A stretch of DNA of 64,000 nucleotides. Origin: Malurus cyaneus samueli. Lineage: Eukaryota > Chordata > Aves > Passeriformes > Maluridae. Location: contig CM019216.1 in assembly GCA_009741485.1 (NCBI GenBank), positions 42,688,844 to 42,752,843 on the forward strand, in the 5' to 3' direction. The position numbers and the translations under genes are program-made. Below are positions 24,701-33,811 of the stretch, one piece after another; the stretch's first letter is position 1, and the number at the start of each line of letters is the position of its first letter. The notes under the pieces are model-generated. The model ran no database searches. It saw only the letters and a program-made list of their open reading frames with translations, and was not told where the DNA came from.

Positions 24701-27700
24701 AGCATTTGGCTGCTCAATTGTAATTAAGGGAGGAAGGTTCTTCCCAGACAGGAAAATAATTGAGTAATACAACTATTTCCCAATATGTCAGTCAGGATGA
24801 GGTACACAGTCTCAAAAATTTCTGCAAACCATTAAGTCCTATTATTTAACAAACATTTTTCCGACTTAGGGTTTCTACTTCTTATTTTCAATTCTTTAAT
24901 TTGAATCACAAAACACAACACTTGCTTAAAAGCATTGAACCGCCCCAAACAATTACTTATTTTCCTTTGGGGGTTTTTTAATGAAGTTTTCTCATTCTCC
25001 AGTAACAATAGAATTGCCCCTTCTCCCCAGCACATAGGCTTTTTTCCTCTTTAACACTAGAGGACACGACCACGAGTTCAAAACAGAAAACTGAATTGTG
25101 GTCTTTTGCTGAATATTCAGCTACATTCTCAGTGGCAGACAATTTAATCTACGAACAAGACAGCAGTTTTCACAATAACAGAAACAATATCTGCAGGGTC
25201 TCTGAAATTAAGCAAATGGCTACAAAAAAGGCCCTTGTCAAAATCCCTGCTTCATATTTAGAGCTATTTCCTGTGTCTTTTTCTACATTATAACCAGTTA
25301 TAATACATGCTCTCTCAGGTTTCTGGTGTAGGAAGGCTCAACGGCAATTCAATAATGACAAAATTGTCATTTTTGCAAAAGGGAGTCTCCCTTTTGGCTT
25401 ATTAACAAAGTAACTAGATTAGATTCTAAGAGAATTATGTGGAAGGAAAACAGAAAAACAAAGTTTTTCTGAAGTTAAGCAACATTAAAAATCTCCTTTA
25501 AAGCCTTTTGGAAAACTCTTTCCCCACAATTAAAACCAACTTGATTATGGCAATGCTGTCAGTGTTCAGAGGTCAATGACTCTTCTTTTGATAAGTAATA
25601 CCTCAGTGTTTGGTATCTGTCTTGAGCTCCTCAGTGCTCTAACAGAACAAGTGATAAATAATTACAGGTCCACTTGATTGGACTATGCTTATTTTTTTAA
25701 TCTGCATTCTGAATGGTGCAGATATCTATATTTTCTTTTCAAGATCCATGTTGTTCTTTTCATCTGTGGCAACTGCAATCATACCATAAAAAGATTACTT
25801 ACCACCTCCCATGGAATGAATTATAAAGAAACACTGTAGACAGTCACAATGTTCAGCGGTTTTCCTCAGCTTTTCCACTATGTTTTCACGGTACTGATAG
25901 CCATATATTTTATGACCTACAGCCCTAAGGATATGAAAAATACTTTTAAAAAACCCTCAATAATCAAACACTCAATTTTTTATTTTAACTTCTTCTATGT
26001 GACATTTTAGAGTCCAAAGCTGGGTCCAACACCTCATCTGTGACAGTTTCTAAGCTGTAACTACATAACAAAAATATGGACACAGTTTTAGGTTTGAGGA
26101 TGCAAACAGCGTAAGTTCACAACTTTGTAGTGTACACTTATAAATCTGTAATGAGAAGGAATAAACTCCCACATTGGATGATCTAATTGTAATAATGAAA
26201 TGAAAACTATATAGTCCTTTACAATAAGGACACCGCTATGCAATATGTGTACAGATTCATCTTCTGAGTACTATGCGAGTCAGTTGCTCCTAGTAATAAA
26301 AAACCCCAAACAGCTAATTTTCAACACACATGTCTGCTAGAGAATACAGTTACAGAATGCTTTATTCCCTGTATTGCACTCTCTTTTGGTACATTTGCTG
26401 GTGATATGTTTTCCAGTCTGTAGTGCATTGAATATTATTAGAGCACATTTGGGTCTCCTGAAAATTTGGAATTCATTATGTTAATCAATCTTTTTCTGAA
26501 TTTCTCTTTTGGTAATGTAGTTTATATGCACAAAGCCAGACTGTGGTGCCTAGAAATCAGAAGTGCATTTGTTCATATATTTCATTTCCACAGTAGTGGC
26601 ACAGTCTCAAACTAAGCAATGAAAGCAGCTGAATGCCAAAGAAACAAAAATAAAAAGCACGTTCTTTTGTAAAGAAAATAAAAAAAGAGGGAGAAAAAAA
26701 AAAGACAAAATGATACATCAGCAGAATTATTTTTCTGTAAGAGCCTTTTCAAAGCCCTCCTCCAGGCAACAGTGACTCCAAGTTTGCTGGTAAAATGCTG
26801 CAGCTCTCCAGGTGCAGAACGAAGCAGAAAGCTATGGTTACCATTTCCCCTTTCAAATGCCATCTAATTAGCTGCTAAGAAATGTCTTCTAAAGAGGTTC
26901 TCACCAGTTGTTTCCTGAACCAGAAACATCTGTGATAAGCTGCTTACTATCAAACACATCCCTCAATGGTCCCTGTAGAATTTCATTTACCACACCCTCC
27001 TCCATGTCAATCAATAGTGCCTTTGAGAATGGAAAGAATTAAAATTCAGTCAGTAAGCAAACCACCCTTGAAATATTCACACAAAAAATACAAAATTATT
27101 TACAATATAAAAGGAATTTTGTTTCTACTCTGCTCCAGAGAAACCTTTTTTGCCCCTCAGTTGTTAACTACGAGACCAACTAGGTTCACGTTAGCTGATT
27201 TGCTAGAAGTCATTCGATAGGACAGCAGTTCAGACGGAAAAATTTTGTTAAAATTTTATACTATCCTGCCCCAACACTTAGGAATAAGGAAATTAACACA
27301 TTTTTATGTTTCAAGTTTCCTTGCTTCTTGAGTATTTAAGAGGCTCAAAGAAACCCAATCCTTACAAAATTCAAATAAAAACTTAGTTAATAATATCTGT
27401 AATAAATTTATTAAAATTTTAATTTAAATTACTCAACAAGACTGGCAGCAAACTGCATTACTGCATTAATCAAAGTTAATATTAGAAACTTTACTATTCA
27501 AAGCAAACTGGTATGCAATTTTAAGAACTTCATGAGAATTCCCACACAGTTGGACATAAATATTCAGTGCAGAAAGAGTGACCTTTATAGATTGCCTTAC
27601 TCGTGCTTTTAAAGAGCAGATTTTTCCTTTGTAAATATCAGGACCATTATCACCACTCCTGAAAAAAAAAAAACCAACCAGTAACAGAAAAATCTAAGAT

Positions 27701-30700
27701 CAGATTCATAGCATAAAATATATACTACAATAAAATTTTATCTTTTGTATTTTGTGTTTGGAGGATGATGACAATGCAAACAAACAGAAACACCCTGAAT
27801 GTGCTGCTAAGACCTCATAATTTCTGAAAGTAATACAACTACATGACACAATCTCAATCAGAAATATCCTAAACATTACTTCAAGAAGCTGAAAAGACAA
27901 GCATTAAAGTTTACTCTCAGATACAGCATCTGCTTTGCAGGAATTCTACAGGCATTGCCAAAACTTGAAAGGATTGTCTTATATCAGCATGTGATATGTG
28001 TATCCACATCATACAGCAGAAAAAAGCTCCCCACAAGCTTTTCAGTGCGGGTAGTACAACACTGTGGTTGTGCTCGAGGTGTGAAAGCTCTGTAAGAGCA
28101 CCAGCACAGTGCTTGACTTATTCTTGACTTATTCTGCTTATTATGATTTACCAGTTCAGAAATCCTACTGGGCTGACATAGCTAAATCTTCCTTCTTTCC
28201 TAGGACTGGCTGTACTGAGCCAACATAGCAGACTATATATTTATGTTACAATCACATTTTTTCCCATTCAAAGGATGAGATACTATGGTCAGGCTAAACT
28301 ATATTCAACACAGGGGAAAGAAAGGAGGGATAGTGGAAGATGGATCTTATTTCCCCCTCCATTAATTATCCAATCCAGAAGCTGGCCAAGCCTAGATTTA
28401 AAGTATGTCTTAGACCATTCTACATTCAACCACTGCTATATTCACAAAACATCAGCTAAAATTCATTACAGCACCGATGTTCTGAGCTTGCTGAGTCCCA
28501 TCAGGAACAAGTGGAAGAGAGTACAGGGCTGCACTGGATTCTTCAAGGATTTTCCACCTTCTCACTCAAAAACAGTCTCCAGTCACTTCTCATTAGGTAA
28601 GCAGCTCACAGCAGCCTCCAACATCTAAGTGATTCCCCTAGCCTACACAACACCTATAGGAGTACACTACAGCACCAGTAAATTCACTAAGAGAATTTAT
28701 CCTCAGGGACTAATAAAATTGAAAGGGGAAATAAAACCAGCCCCAAAACATTCCTTTTTCTTACAATTGCCTTTGTGGTCTTTTATGCCAGAGCATACCT
28801 TCAATCAGTTGGATTCAACTGCTGAAAAATATCCCCACGTTCCTAGAACCATGGGATGGTTTGGGTTGGAAGGGATCTTAAAGATCATCCAGTTCCAACC
28901 CCCCCTGCCATGGGCAGGGACACCTTCCACTAGATGGGGTTGCTCAGAGAGAAAACATGTTTCTATTGCAGCCAACCTGTCAATTACAAACTTGGTGATT
29001 TCATCTGGCATGTACAGAAACAGACATTTTTTACGATCATTTTTTTTTAGCTTAAAGAAAAAGAAAAAAAGTTCTAGGAAATACCTATAAGGAATAACAA
29101 CAATAAACTTCAGTACATTTGCAGTGTTCTTTGAAAGAGGTAAAATTTGACACAAATCAATTTGGATTTCAATGCTGTTCTAGTTAAAATCACACACTGT
29201 AGCGCAACCCTTTAATATAATGGAAGGAAACAGAGGTTGGTCAAATGTTTTTTTATTAATTAAAAAGCAACAGGATATCCCAAGTACATATTTTCTTCTT
29301 GCAAACTGCAAGGATTTTTATAACTGAACAGATAAGAGCTGACTAATGCATTTAAGGTATGAATTGATTAACTTACACAATTATAGCTACTACTCTGTGT
29401 AATAAAATAGATAAGATTTTAAACCAGTCTTTTCTAACTATCCCATATACAATTCCTCTTACAACTCTTCAAGAAATGCTGCTCAGTTGGTATTCAGAGG
29501 GCACACAATCTGATTGTGATTTGCAATGGCAAAAGCTATCAGATCCTGACTATCCACCTTTGGGACAAAAGGAAAAGAAAACAAACCCAAATACTTTCAA
29601 CACATTGAACTACTGAAGAATGTATAGTTAAAATGGAAATGCAAAGATAAGGTTTTGAGGAGTATACAAAAAAGCAAAATCTTTTTCTAGCACAAACTAA
29701 ATATGACTGAAAACAAAAAGAACTTTAACTTAGGTTAAGAGAAGATACTACAAGCATTGATCTACTGTGTTAAGCTCTTGAACAGCTTGGTAAGAACTTA
29801 CCTTGTATCTACGTTCCTAAAGAAACTGCTTAAGGCTTCATCATAAATTCCTTTCTAAAAGGAAACAATACAAAATGATGTGTAATGTCAAAAATTCTCA
29901 GTGCTTTTTTCATGGAACAGTTTAAGTTGGAAGGGACTTCTGAAGGTCACCTGTCAAACCTTGCCACTTGAAACTGAGTGAACATCTCTGTTGAATCCAG
30001 CTAGCTCTAGCCAGCTCTAAAAAGAACATTTCATTGAAACATCAGCTTGTTATTAAAAACTGAGAGGAGAATGTAACTCAAAAATTAATTTTTCAGCACA
30101 AGATTAAGCGACTGTAGTAGTTTAATGAAGATCCCAATGCAATTATTAAATTCAAGAGATGCTCTTTAGCTGACTCAGTTCATCACTGATACAACTCTCA
30201 GATCATCTTGTCCTCCATGCCCATGATACCAATGCTCAGGGAGTTCTGTAAAAAGGAGAGCACATCACACTGATTCTTGAACTCCCTATCGAGAGATAGC
30301 ACAGAAATTACTAACCCCAACGCTAAAGAGATCTGGCAAGTTTAAATACCTTAACCAAGGAAAGTGTGTTTTTATTCAGGGTACTCAGTACAATCCTCAG
30401 TACATGCCCTCCTTATGCTGCTATTTTGGTCAGTAAAACTGTACAGCAAGTCATGGCACGAGCTAAAGTGGAAAACAATGGTGGCCTTTGGGGGTGTCCT
30501 CTTTTGAGTTACTGCCAGTGGCAAAATAGCTGCACTGAATAGCCCTCTCATATTGCTAACTGCCTCAAACCTGGCAATGCCTGGCTGTAGGGAGACATCC
30601 TGAGCTTTTCAGGGTGGAAAGGCTGGAGAAAGCTGACCGGAATTAGGAATCACAGAATCACAGGATATTCAGAGATGTAAGGGACACAGATGGAACATCT

Positions 30701-31818
30701 AGTACAACTCTTAGCCCTTCAAAGGACACCCCAAGAGTCACACCATGGGCCTGATAGTGTTGTTGAAATGCTTCTTGAGCTGTTACAGGCTTGGTGGTGG
30801 GGAGTCTGCTCAAGTGCCCCACTCTAGAGAGTGCCCACTCTCTAGCTGAAGAACCTTTTTCTAATCTGTAACTTAAATGTTCCCTGACACAACTTCAGAC
30901 CATTCCCTCAGCTCCTGTCACTGGTCACCTCAGACAAGAGATCAGCGTCTACCTCTCCCCTTCCCCCATGAGGAAGTTGCAGCCTGCAGTGAGGTCTGTC
31001 CTCTGACTTCTCCAGGCTGAACAGACCAAGTGACCTCAGCTGCTCTTCCTACGGCTTCATCTCAAGACCCTTCACTATCGTCGTGGGCCTTCTTAGGACA
31101 TTCTCTAATACCTTAATGTGTTTTTTTTTATATTGTGGTATCAAAACTGTCCCCAGCACTCGAGATGAGGCCACCCCAGTGCAGAGCAGAGCAGGACAAT
31201 CCCCTCCCTTGCCCGGCTGGCGATGCTGTCCCTGATGTCCCCCAGGACAGGGCTGTCCCTCCTGGCTGCCAGGGCACTGCTGACCCATGTTCAACTCACC
31301 ATCGACCAGGACCCCTTGATCCCTTTCTGCAGCACTGCTCTGCAGCATCTCATTCCCCAGTCTGTCCATACATCCAGGGCTGTCCCATCCCAGGTGCAGA
31401 ATCTGGCACTTTCCCTTGTTAAACTTCATACGACTGGTGACTACCGAGCCCTATGATTTAACCAGATCTCTTGACAGTTAACCTTACGATTTGTTTCACG
31501 ATTAGTTAAACGATACAAGAACCGGGGGCGGTTTTGCTCGCAGTGAAAGGCCTCAGTTGAACCAAACAAACACAGCGCTCTGCGGTCACAGAGAGGAACG
31601 CGGAAGGCAGCGAGGGGCGGCTCCCCCGGGCCAGCGGCGCCGTTACCTTGTTGACGGCGGCGTGTTCCCGCAGCGCCAGGTCCCAGAAGCGGCATCCCAC
31701 CTGGTTCCCGCACTGTCCCACTGCAAAGGGGAGAGACAGGGCTCAGGCACGGGGAGGGGGCGGCGGGAGGTGTGGGCGCCACGATCCCCTTACCCTGCAC
31801 CACCACCGACTGGGTCAT
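18621..31818 (-). CDS. TUBE1: TUBE1 (epsilon-tubulin), full coding span, 12 exons
   Basis: Epsilon-tubulin is a divergent GTP-binding tubulin of centrioles and basal bodies, needed for stable triplet microtubules and centriole maturation. Joining the twelve minus-strand exons listed separately gives 1,428 nt, which is 475 residues plus stop, equal to the human length I recall, with every phase consistent. The N-terminus MTQSVVVQVGQCGNQVGC carries the tubulin GQCGNQ motif. The nucleotide loop GGGTGSG lies at about residues 148-154 and is split by intron 6. The body carries TSVYPSGEDDVITSPYNS, FDAMNNIVANLLLNLT and the C-terminal SWNQEGWKT. The C-tail ends RLKIVV and lacks the Glu-rich end of alpha/beta tubulins. 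The promoter is a CpG-rich region, and the gene converges on CCN6. No lesion is visible. Confidence 0.97.
19030..19572 (+). mobile_element. LTR-retrotransposon-like fragment
   Basis: The segment contains 'gttttggtagcaggggg', 'agctgcccccatgttgaaca', 'ctccaatatggacctgtcac', 'cccattagtgatgg', 'gtgagagaaacagccctgca' and, after a gap, 'taatctccctgtctttat', 'cttgacccacgag' and 'cttggtggacacca'. From memory these are landmarks of an abundant ERVL-type LTR family in songbirds and relatives, here with a large internal deletion. It has no coding capacity. Family assignment is by recall only, and the borders are approximate. Confidence 0.5.
19573..19780 (+). mobile_element. CR1 LINE, 3' fragment
   Basis: Plus-oriented CR1 3' region with landmarks 'gtcaggaagaaattctttac', 'cactggaacaagtcgcccag', 'tccatccctggaaatgctc', 'tctagtggaaggtgtccctg' and 'aggttccttctaaccc'. 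The terminal repeat is lost. It abuts the LTR-like fragment directly. Confidence 0.85.
19984..20158 (-). CDS. TUBE1: TUBE1 coding exon 11
   Basis: The exon encodes LKPSLHFVSWNQEGWKTGLC, then SVPPVGHSHSLLALANNTCV and KPTFIELKDRFMKLYKKK. The acceptor is ATATCACAG and the donor is AAAAAG|GTGCGG in phase 0. Confidence 0.96.
20938..21078 (-). CDS. TUBE1: TUBE1 coding exon 10
   Basis: The exon encodes LDQMFSDAFSRDHQLIQADP, then KHSLYLACALLVRGNVQVSD and LRRNIE. The acceptor is TTTTCACCCAG. The donor is AAAG|GTTTGT, which is off consensus at +3 but is required for the join. Confidence 0.95.
21321..21338. repeat. Perfect 18-bp palindrome
   Basis: TTGCCTTTATAAAGGCAA equals its own reverse complement. 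It lies in TUBE1 intron 9. Confidence 0.9.
22602..22742 (-). CDS. TUBE1: TUBE1 coding exon 9
   Basis: The exon encodes SARFEGSLNMDLNEISMNLV, then PFPRLHYLVSSLTPLYTLAD and VNVPSR. The acceptor is TTTTTCAG and the donor is AGAAG|GTAAGA. Confidence 0.96.
23449..23624 (-). CDS. TUBE1: TUBE1 coding exon 8
   Basis: The exon encodes SLFEIVNKIHQMINAGKLGS, a variable stretch (TVKHNSLVTSSAGSAKTLQE), and the conserved KPFDAMNNIVANLLLNLT. The acceptor is CCCAAAG and the donor is ACAAG|GTAAAG. Confidence 0.96.
24395..24582 (-). CDS. TUBE1: TUBE1 coding exon 7
   Basis: The exon completes the glycine-rich loop (TGSGLGTF). It continues with LEEEFPEVYRFVTSVYPSGE, DDVITSPYNSVLAMKELN and HADCVLPIENE. The acceptor is ATAATTAG and the donor is AATGAA|GTAAGA in phase 0. 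Confidence 0.96.
25354..25396. repeat. Two adjacent short inverted repeats
   Basis: AATGACAA/TTGTCATT form an 8-bp stem with a 2-nt spacer at 25354-25371. Four bases later CAAAAGGGAG and CTCCCTTTTG form a 10-bp stem around a single T at 25376-25396. Both are perfect. They lie in TUBE1 intron 6. Confidence 0.9.
25803..25924 (-). CDS. TUBE1: TUBE1 coding exon 6
   Basis: The exon encodes AVGHKIYGYQYRENIVEKLR, then KTAEHCDCLQCFFIIHSMGG and the first base of the next Gly codon. It ends inside the GGGTGSG nucleotide loop. The donor is GGTG|GTAAGT. Confidence 0.96.
26905..27020 (-). CDS. TUBE1: TUBE1 coding exon 5
   Basis: The exon encodes ALLIDMEEGVVNEILQGPLR, then DVFDSKQLITDVSGSGNNW. The acceptor is CTCAAAG and the donor is AACTG|GTGAGA in phase 2. 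The exon is strongly conserved. Confidence 0.96.
27601..27658 (-). CDS. TUBE1: TUBE1 coding exon 4
   Basis: The acceptor is a long T tract ending CAG and the donor is GCACGA|GTAAGG. The exon encodes SGDNGPDIYKGKICSLKAR. The second half is conserved. The first half differs from the human VVGDGGSISKGK. Confidence 0.93.
28843..28955 (-). mobile_element. CR1 LINE, 3' end fragment
   Basis: The plus strand shows the reverse complement of a CR1 tail: 'gggatggtttgggttggaag', 'gatcttaaagatcatccagt', 'ccatgggcagggacacctt' and 'ccactagatggggttgctca'. It lies in TUBE1 intron 3, in the same orientation as the gene. Confidence 0.88.
29802..29854 (-). CDS. TUBE1: TUBE1 coding exon 3
   Basis: The exon runs between acceptor CCTTTTAG and donor ACAAG|GTAAGT. 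It encodes KGIYDEALSSFFRNVDT plus two bases, matching human KGIYDEAISSFFRNVDT. Confidence 0.95.
29909..30010 (-). mobile_element. CR1 LINE, diverged 3' fragment
   Basis: The segment 'tcatggaacagtttaagttg' followed by 'gaagggacttctgaaggtca' resembles the reverse complement of an older CR1 3' end. It sits in TUBE1 intron 2, just upstream of exon 3. The right border is unclear. Confidence 0.65.
30647..31438 (-). mobile_element. CR1 LINE, about 0.8 kb, with decayed ORF2 C-terminus
   Basis: The 3' end lies at the left, with tandem 'gaatcacagaatcacagg' (reverse complement of the CR1 terminal repeat). It extends to a broken reverse-transcriptase C-terminal region. Minus-strand fragments such as MKFNKGKCQILHLG, DQGVLVDGELNMGQQC and IPQYKKKHIKVLENVLRR match the end of CR1 ORF2 as I recall it, but in shifted frames, so the copy is dead. 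It is the largest transposon piece in the window and stops about 210 bp short of TUBE1 exon 2. Confidence 0.9.
31647..31720 (-). CDS. TUBE1: TUBE1 coding exon 2
   Basis: The acceptor is CCCTTTGCAG and the donor is AACAAG|GTAACG. The exon encodes VGQCGNQVGCRFWDLALREH then AAVNK, the conserved first beta-strand and loop of tubulins. The intron before it is only 73 bp. Confidence 0.96.
31794..31818 (-). CDS. TUBE1: TUBE1 coding exon 1
   Basis: The start codon on the minus strand is in a GCC-ATG-A context. It encodes MTQSVVVQ plus one base, then donor CAGG|GTAAGG. The 25-nt exon is supported by the N-terminus being identical to the human protein as I recall it. Confidence 0.94.
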
Positions 31819-31967
31819 GGCGGGGCCGGCGGCGGCGCGCTCCTGTTTCGAAGTCGGCGCCCGGAAGCCGCGCCCCCTGAGTTCCTGCGGTGGAACGTCC
31901 CAAGCGTTGCCTCCGCTGCGGGCGGTGCCTCCTGCCCGCCGCCCGTGGAACGTGCCATAGGGGAGAA

Positions 31968-32000
<33 letters not shown>

Positions 32001-32018
32001 GGGGGGGGGGGGGGGGGG
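31968..32018. repeat. G-tract: G32-A-G18
   Basis: An almost pure run of G on the plus strand (poly-C on the TUBE1 strand), 150-200 bp upstream of the TUBE1 start codon. It could form G-quadruplex structure. Its exact length may also be affected by sequencing error. Confidence 0.9.
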
Positions 32019-32164
32019 TGTGTGAGGCAGCGCGGGGGAGCGGTGAGGGTCTCACACACTCGCTGACTCTTGAGGGGAGCCTGACAGAGGCTGCAGGGCC
32101 TCGGCGGAGGCCCAGATACAGGAGGCTTGACAAAGACCTAAAATAAAGTGTCTGTGCGGGAGAA

Positions 32165-32253
32165 CAGAAGTATTTCCATACACTGCAGTCCATTATCCTT
32201 TATGGATAAAAATGGTGTGATAAAGAAGCGCTTTATTTTCCCCAAGTACATAA
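32165..32253. repeat. Diverged direct repeat, copy A (unknown family)
   Basis: This segment resembles 32638-32713 by eye. Shared pieces include 'ttccat', 'cagtcc', 'tttatgg', 'taaaa' and a 'ttttccc' block followed by 'ataat' or 'attat', in the same order and orientation. Read on the minus strand, both give similar peptides (NGLQCMEILLFS and NGLGCMEVLFSS). I do not recognise the repeat family. Confidence 0.55.
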
Positions 32254-32466
32254 TACAAGGGAGATGGTGCGAGATGTGCGAAACGATGTGAAAATACAAA
32301 TTAAAAATTAAATGATGAAACGGCCATTTGGAAACTACATTTGGTAATGTAGCCTCCCACCAGGCTTGCACATTAAGCTCAGTTTCATATTTCTTGTGCA
32401 TATAATTGTCCACAGTGAAAAAATGAAGAGCATGGCGAGACTGGTCTGCAGCACAGCTCAACTGCA

Positions 32467-32545
32467 AAATCATGGAATCGTTTGGGTTGGAAAAGACCTT
32501 TAGGACCATCGAGTCCAACTGTTAATCCAGCATTGCCAAGTCCAG
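32467..32545 (-). mobile_element. CR1 LINE, 3' end fragment
   Basis: 'aatcatggaatcgtttgggt', 'tggaaaagacctttaggacc' and 'atcgagtccaact' are the reverse complement of a CR1 3' terminus. The right border is approximate. Confidence 0.8.
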
Positions 32546-32637
32546 GACTACACCAGTAAAGAATGTGGGACATGCAAAGCTTGCAGAAAGCTGTCTGTGA
32601 CACAGATGGCATTTCTGCTTCCTGTGGGAGGAAAAAA

Positions 32638-32713
32638 GCACTTCCATGCAACCCAGTCCGTTAGGTTTTATGGCTAAAACCGTCCAACAAAATACTCTTT
32701 TCCCAAATATATT
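32638..32713. repeat. Diverged direct repeat, copy B (unknown family)
   Basis: Partner of 32165-32253, in the same orientation and separated by about 385 bp that include a CR1 fragment. It may be two remnants of one ancient dispersed element or a local duplication. Confidence 0.55.
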
Positions 32714-33784
32714 ATTTCTAATGCTGGTGTGCAAACAAAATTTTGCTAAATGAAATGTTTAATCCTATATTTGCTCCTAGATGTGGCCTAGTATCCTGTA
32801 AAGATTAATTGTAGGTCCACAGGAAAATAAACGTAGAGCAAATGACTATTTAAGAAGACTTTCCTGGAAAGATTATGTATGTATTGCAGCAAATAAAATA
32901 TTGTATAATACAATATAATAATGCATTGTATGCAGGCAGTAGGTACACAGACTAATTTTGTAAAAATTGATTAAAATTCATATTGTTCTTAAGAAAAAGT
33001 ACTGAGTGGCCCAAGATTACTCAAGTATCATGAAATGTGTGAAAAGGACCAATGGTTTTAGTGTTATTTTACTAATCACCAGAGTAAAACTATATTCATA
33101 TTAATCAGGGAAGTAGGTGGTAATTTCTGTCTGGACAGACTAGATGTAACCTATAACTTAATTTGGTTCCCTGTGGTTTTCTGAAGTGGTCCAGACTTGT
33201 CAGCTGCGCTCTGTCCTGCCTATTAGATGTCAGACTGTTTCTATACTTCTTGCCTGCTGTCATGTCCTTAAAGTCTTCTCTTCGCATGCCTTTTGGCCTT
33301 ACTTAGGTTAAAAGCAGTACAATGTTGCTTACAAGCATTCTAAAGCTTAATCTAAAGTCTACAGAATCTCTTAGTATTACTGTATCTTGCTTTCTTCTTG
33401 TGTGATTAGCTGCTCCTACTTGTTCTTTAAGTTGTAGTTTTTGTATTCTATGTCCCATCAAGATTCAGCTTAGCGGGGTTTACTCTATTGAACATGAGGT
33501 TGCAGCAAGACACTCTGTGCTTTGGCTTCCAGTGTTCATTAAGTGGTCTGTGATGGCAAAAGTAAAGTGATTATTCTGACTGAGCTTGGAAACACTGAAC
33601 TGGAGATGCAACTGAGATCCATGTCTGTGTGGCGTTATTTTTTATCTGGCAAAGGAGGTCCAAGGGCAGGAAGTTGATGCATAGTAGCCAGTTTGGCTTG
33701 ATGGGGTATGCTCAGGGGTTTAATGAAACCAAGTCAGCTCAACTCTGAAAGGAATAATCACATACTTGACTTTTTGGTTTTTTT

Positions 33785-33811
33785 TGTAGATGAAGCTCCA
33801 CTTCATCTACA
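33785..33811. repeat. Perfect hairpin, 11-bp stem, 5-nt loop
   Basis: TGTAGATGAAG is followed by five bases and its exact reverse complement CTTCATCTACA. It is intergenic. Confidence 0.92.

Larger units (their letters stand above)
18780..31646 (-). other. TUBE1: TUBE1 introns (other than intron 1)
   Basis: Between the listed exons I see no second gene. The contents are an LTR-like fragment (19030-19572), CR1 pieces (19573-19780, 28843-28955, 29909-30010, 30647-31438), a perfect 18-bp palindrome (21321-21338), and two adjacent inverted repeats (25354-25396). The remainder looks like unique AT-rich intron sequence. Confidence 0.7.
31560..32110 (-). promoter_or_regulatory. TUBE1: CpG-rich TUBE1 promoter and first exons
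   Basis: GC content and CpG density rise sharply here against an AT-rich surround, covering TUBE1 exons 1-2 and the upstream DNA. An ETS-type CCGGAAG lies at 31861-31867, about 45 bp upstream of the start codon, and a GGGCGG box at 31920-31925. No TATA box is evident, which fits a housekeeping promoter. The transcription start is not determined. Confidence 0.75.

Noticed and set aside
28629..29090. 153-codon plus-strand frame inside TUBE1 intron 3
   Set aside because: It runs antisense through a CR1 tail and has no recognisable domain.
31049..31429. 126-codon minus-strand frame as a possible host gene
   Set aside because: It is the decayed end of CR1 ORF2 with frame shifts, not a host protein.
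31441..32193. 250-codon minus-strand frame with a polyproline run
   Set aside because: It is unspliced read-through of the TUBE1 promoter, exon 1, intron 1 and exon 2; the prolines come from the G/C tract.
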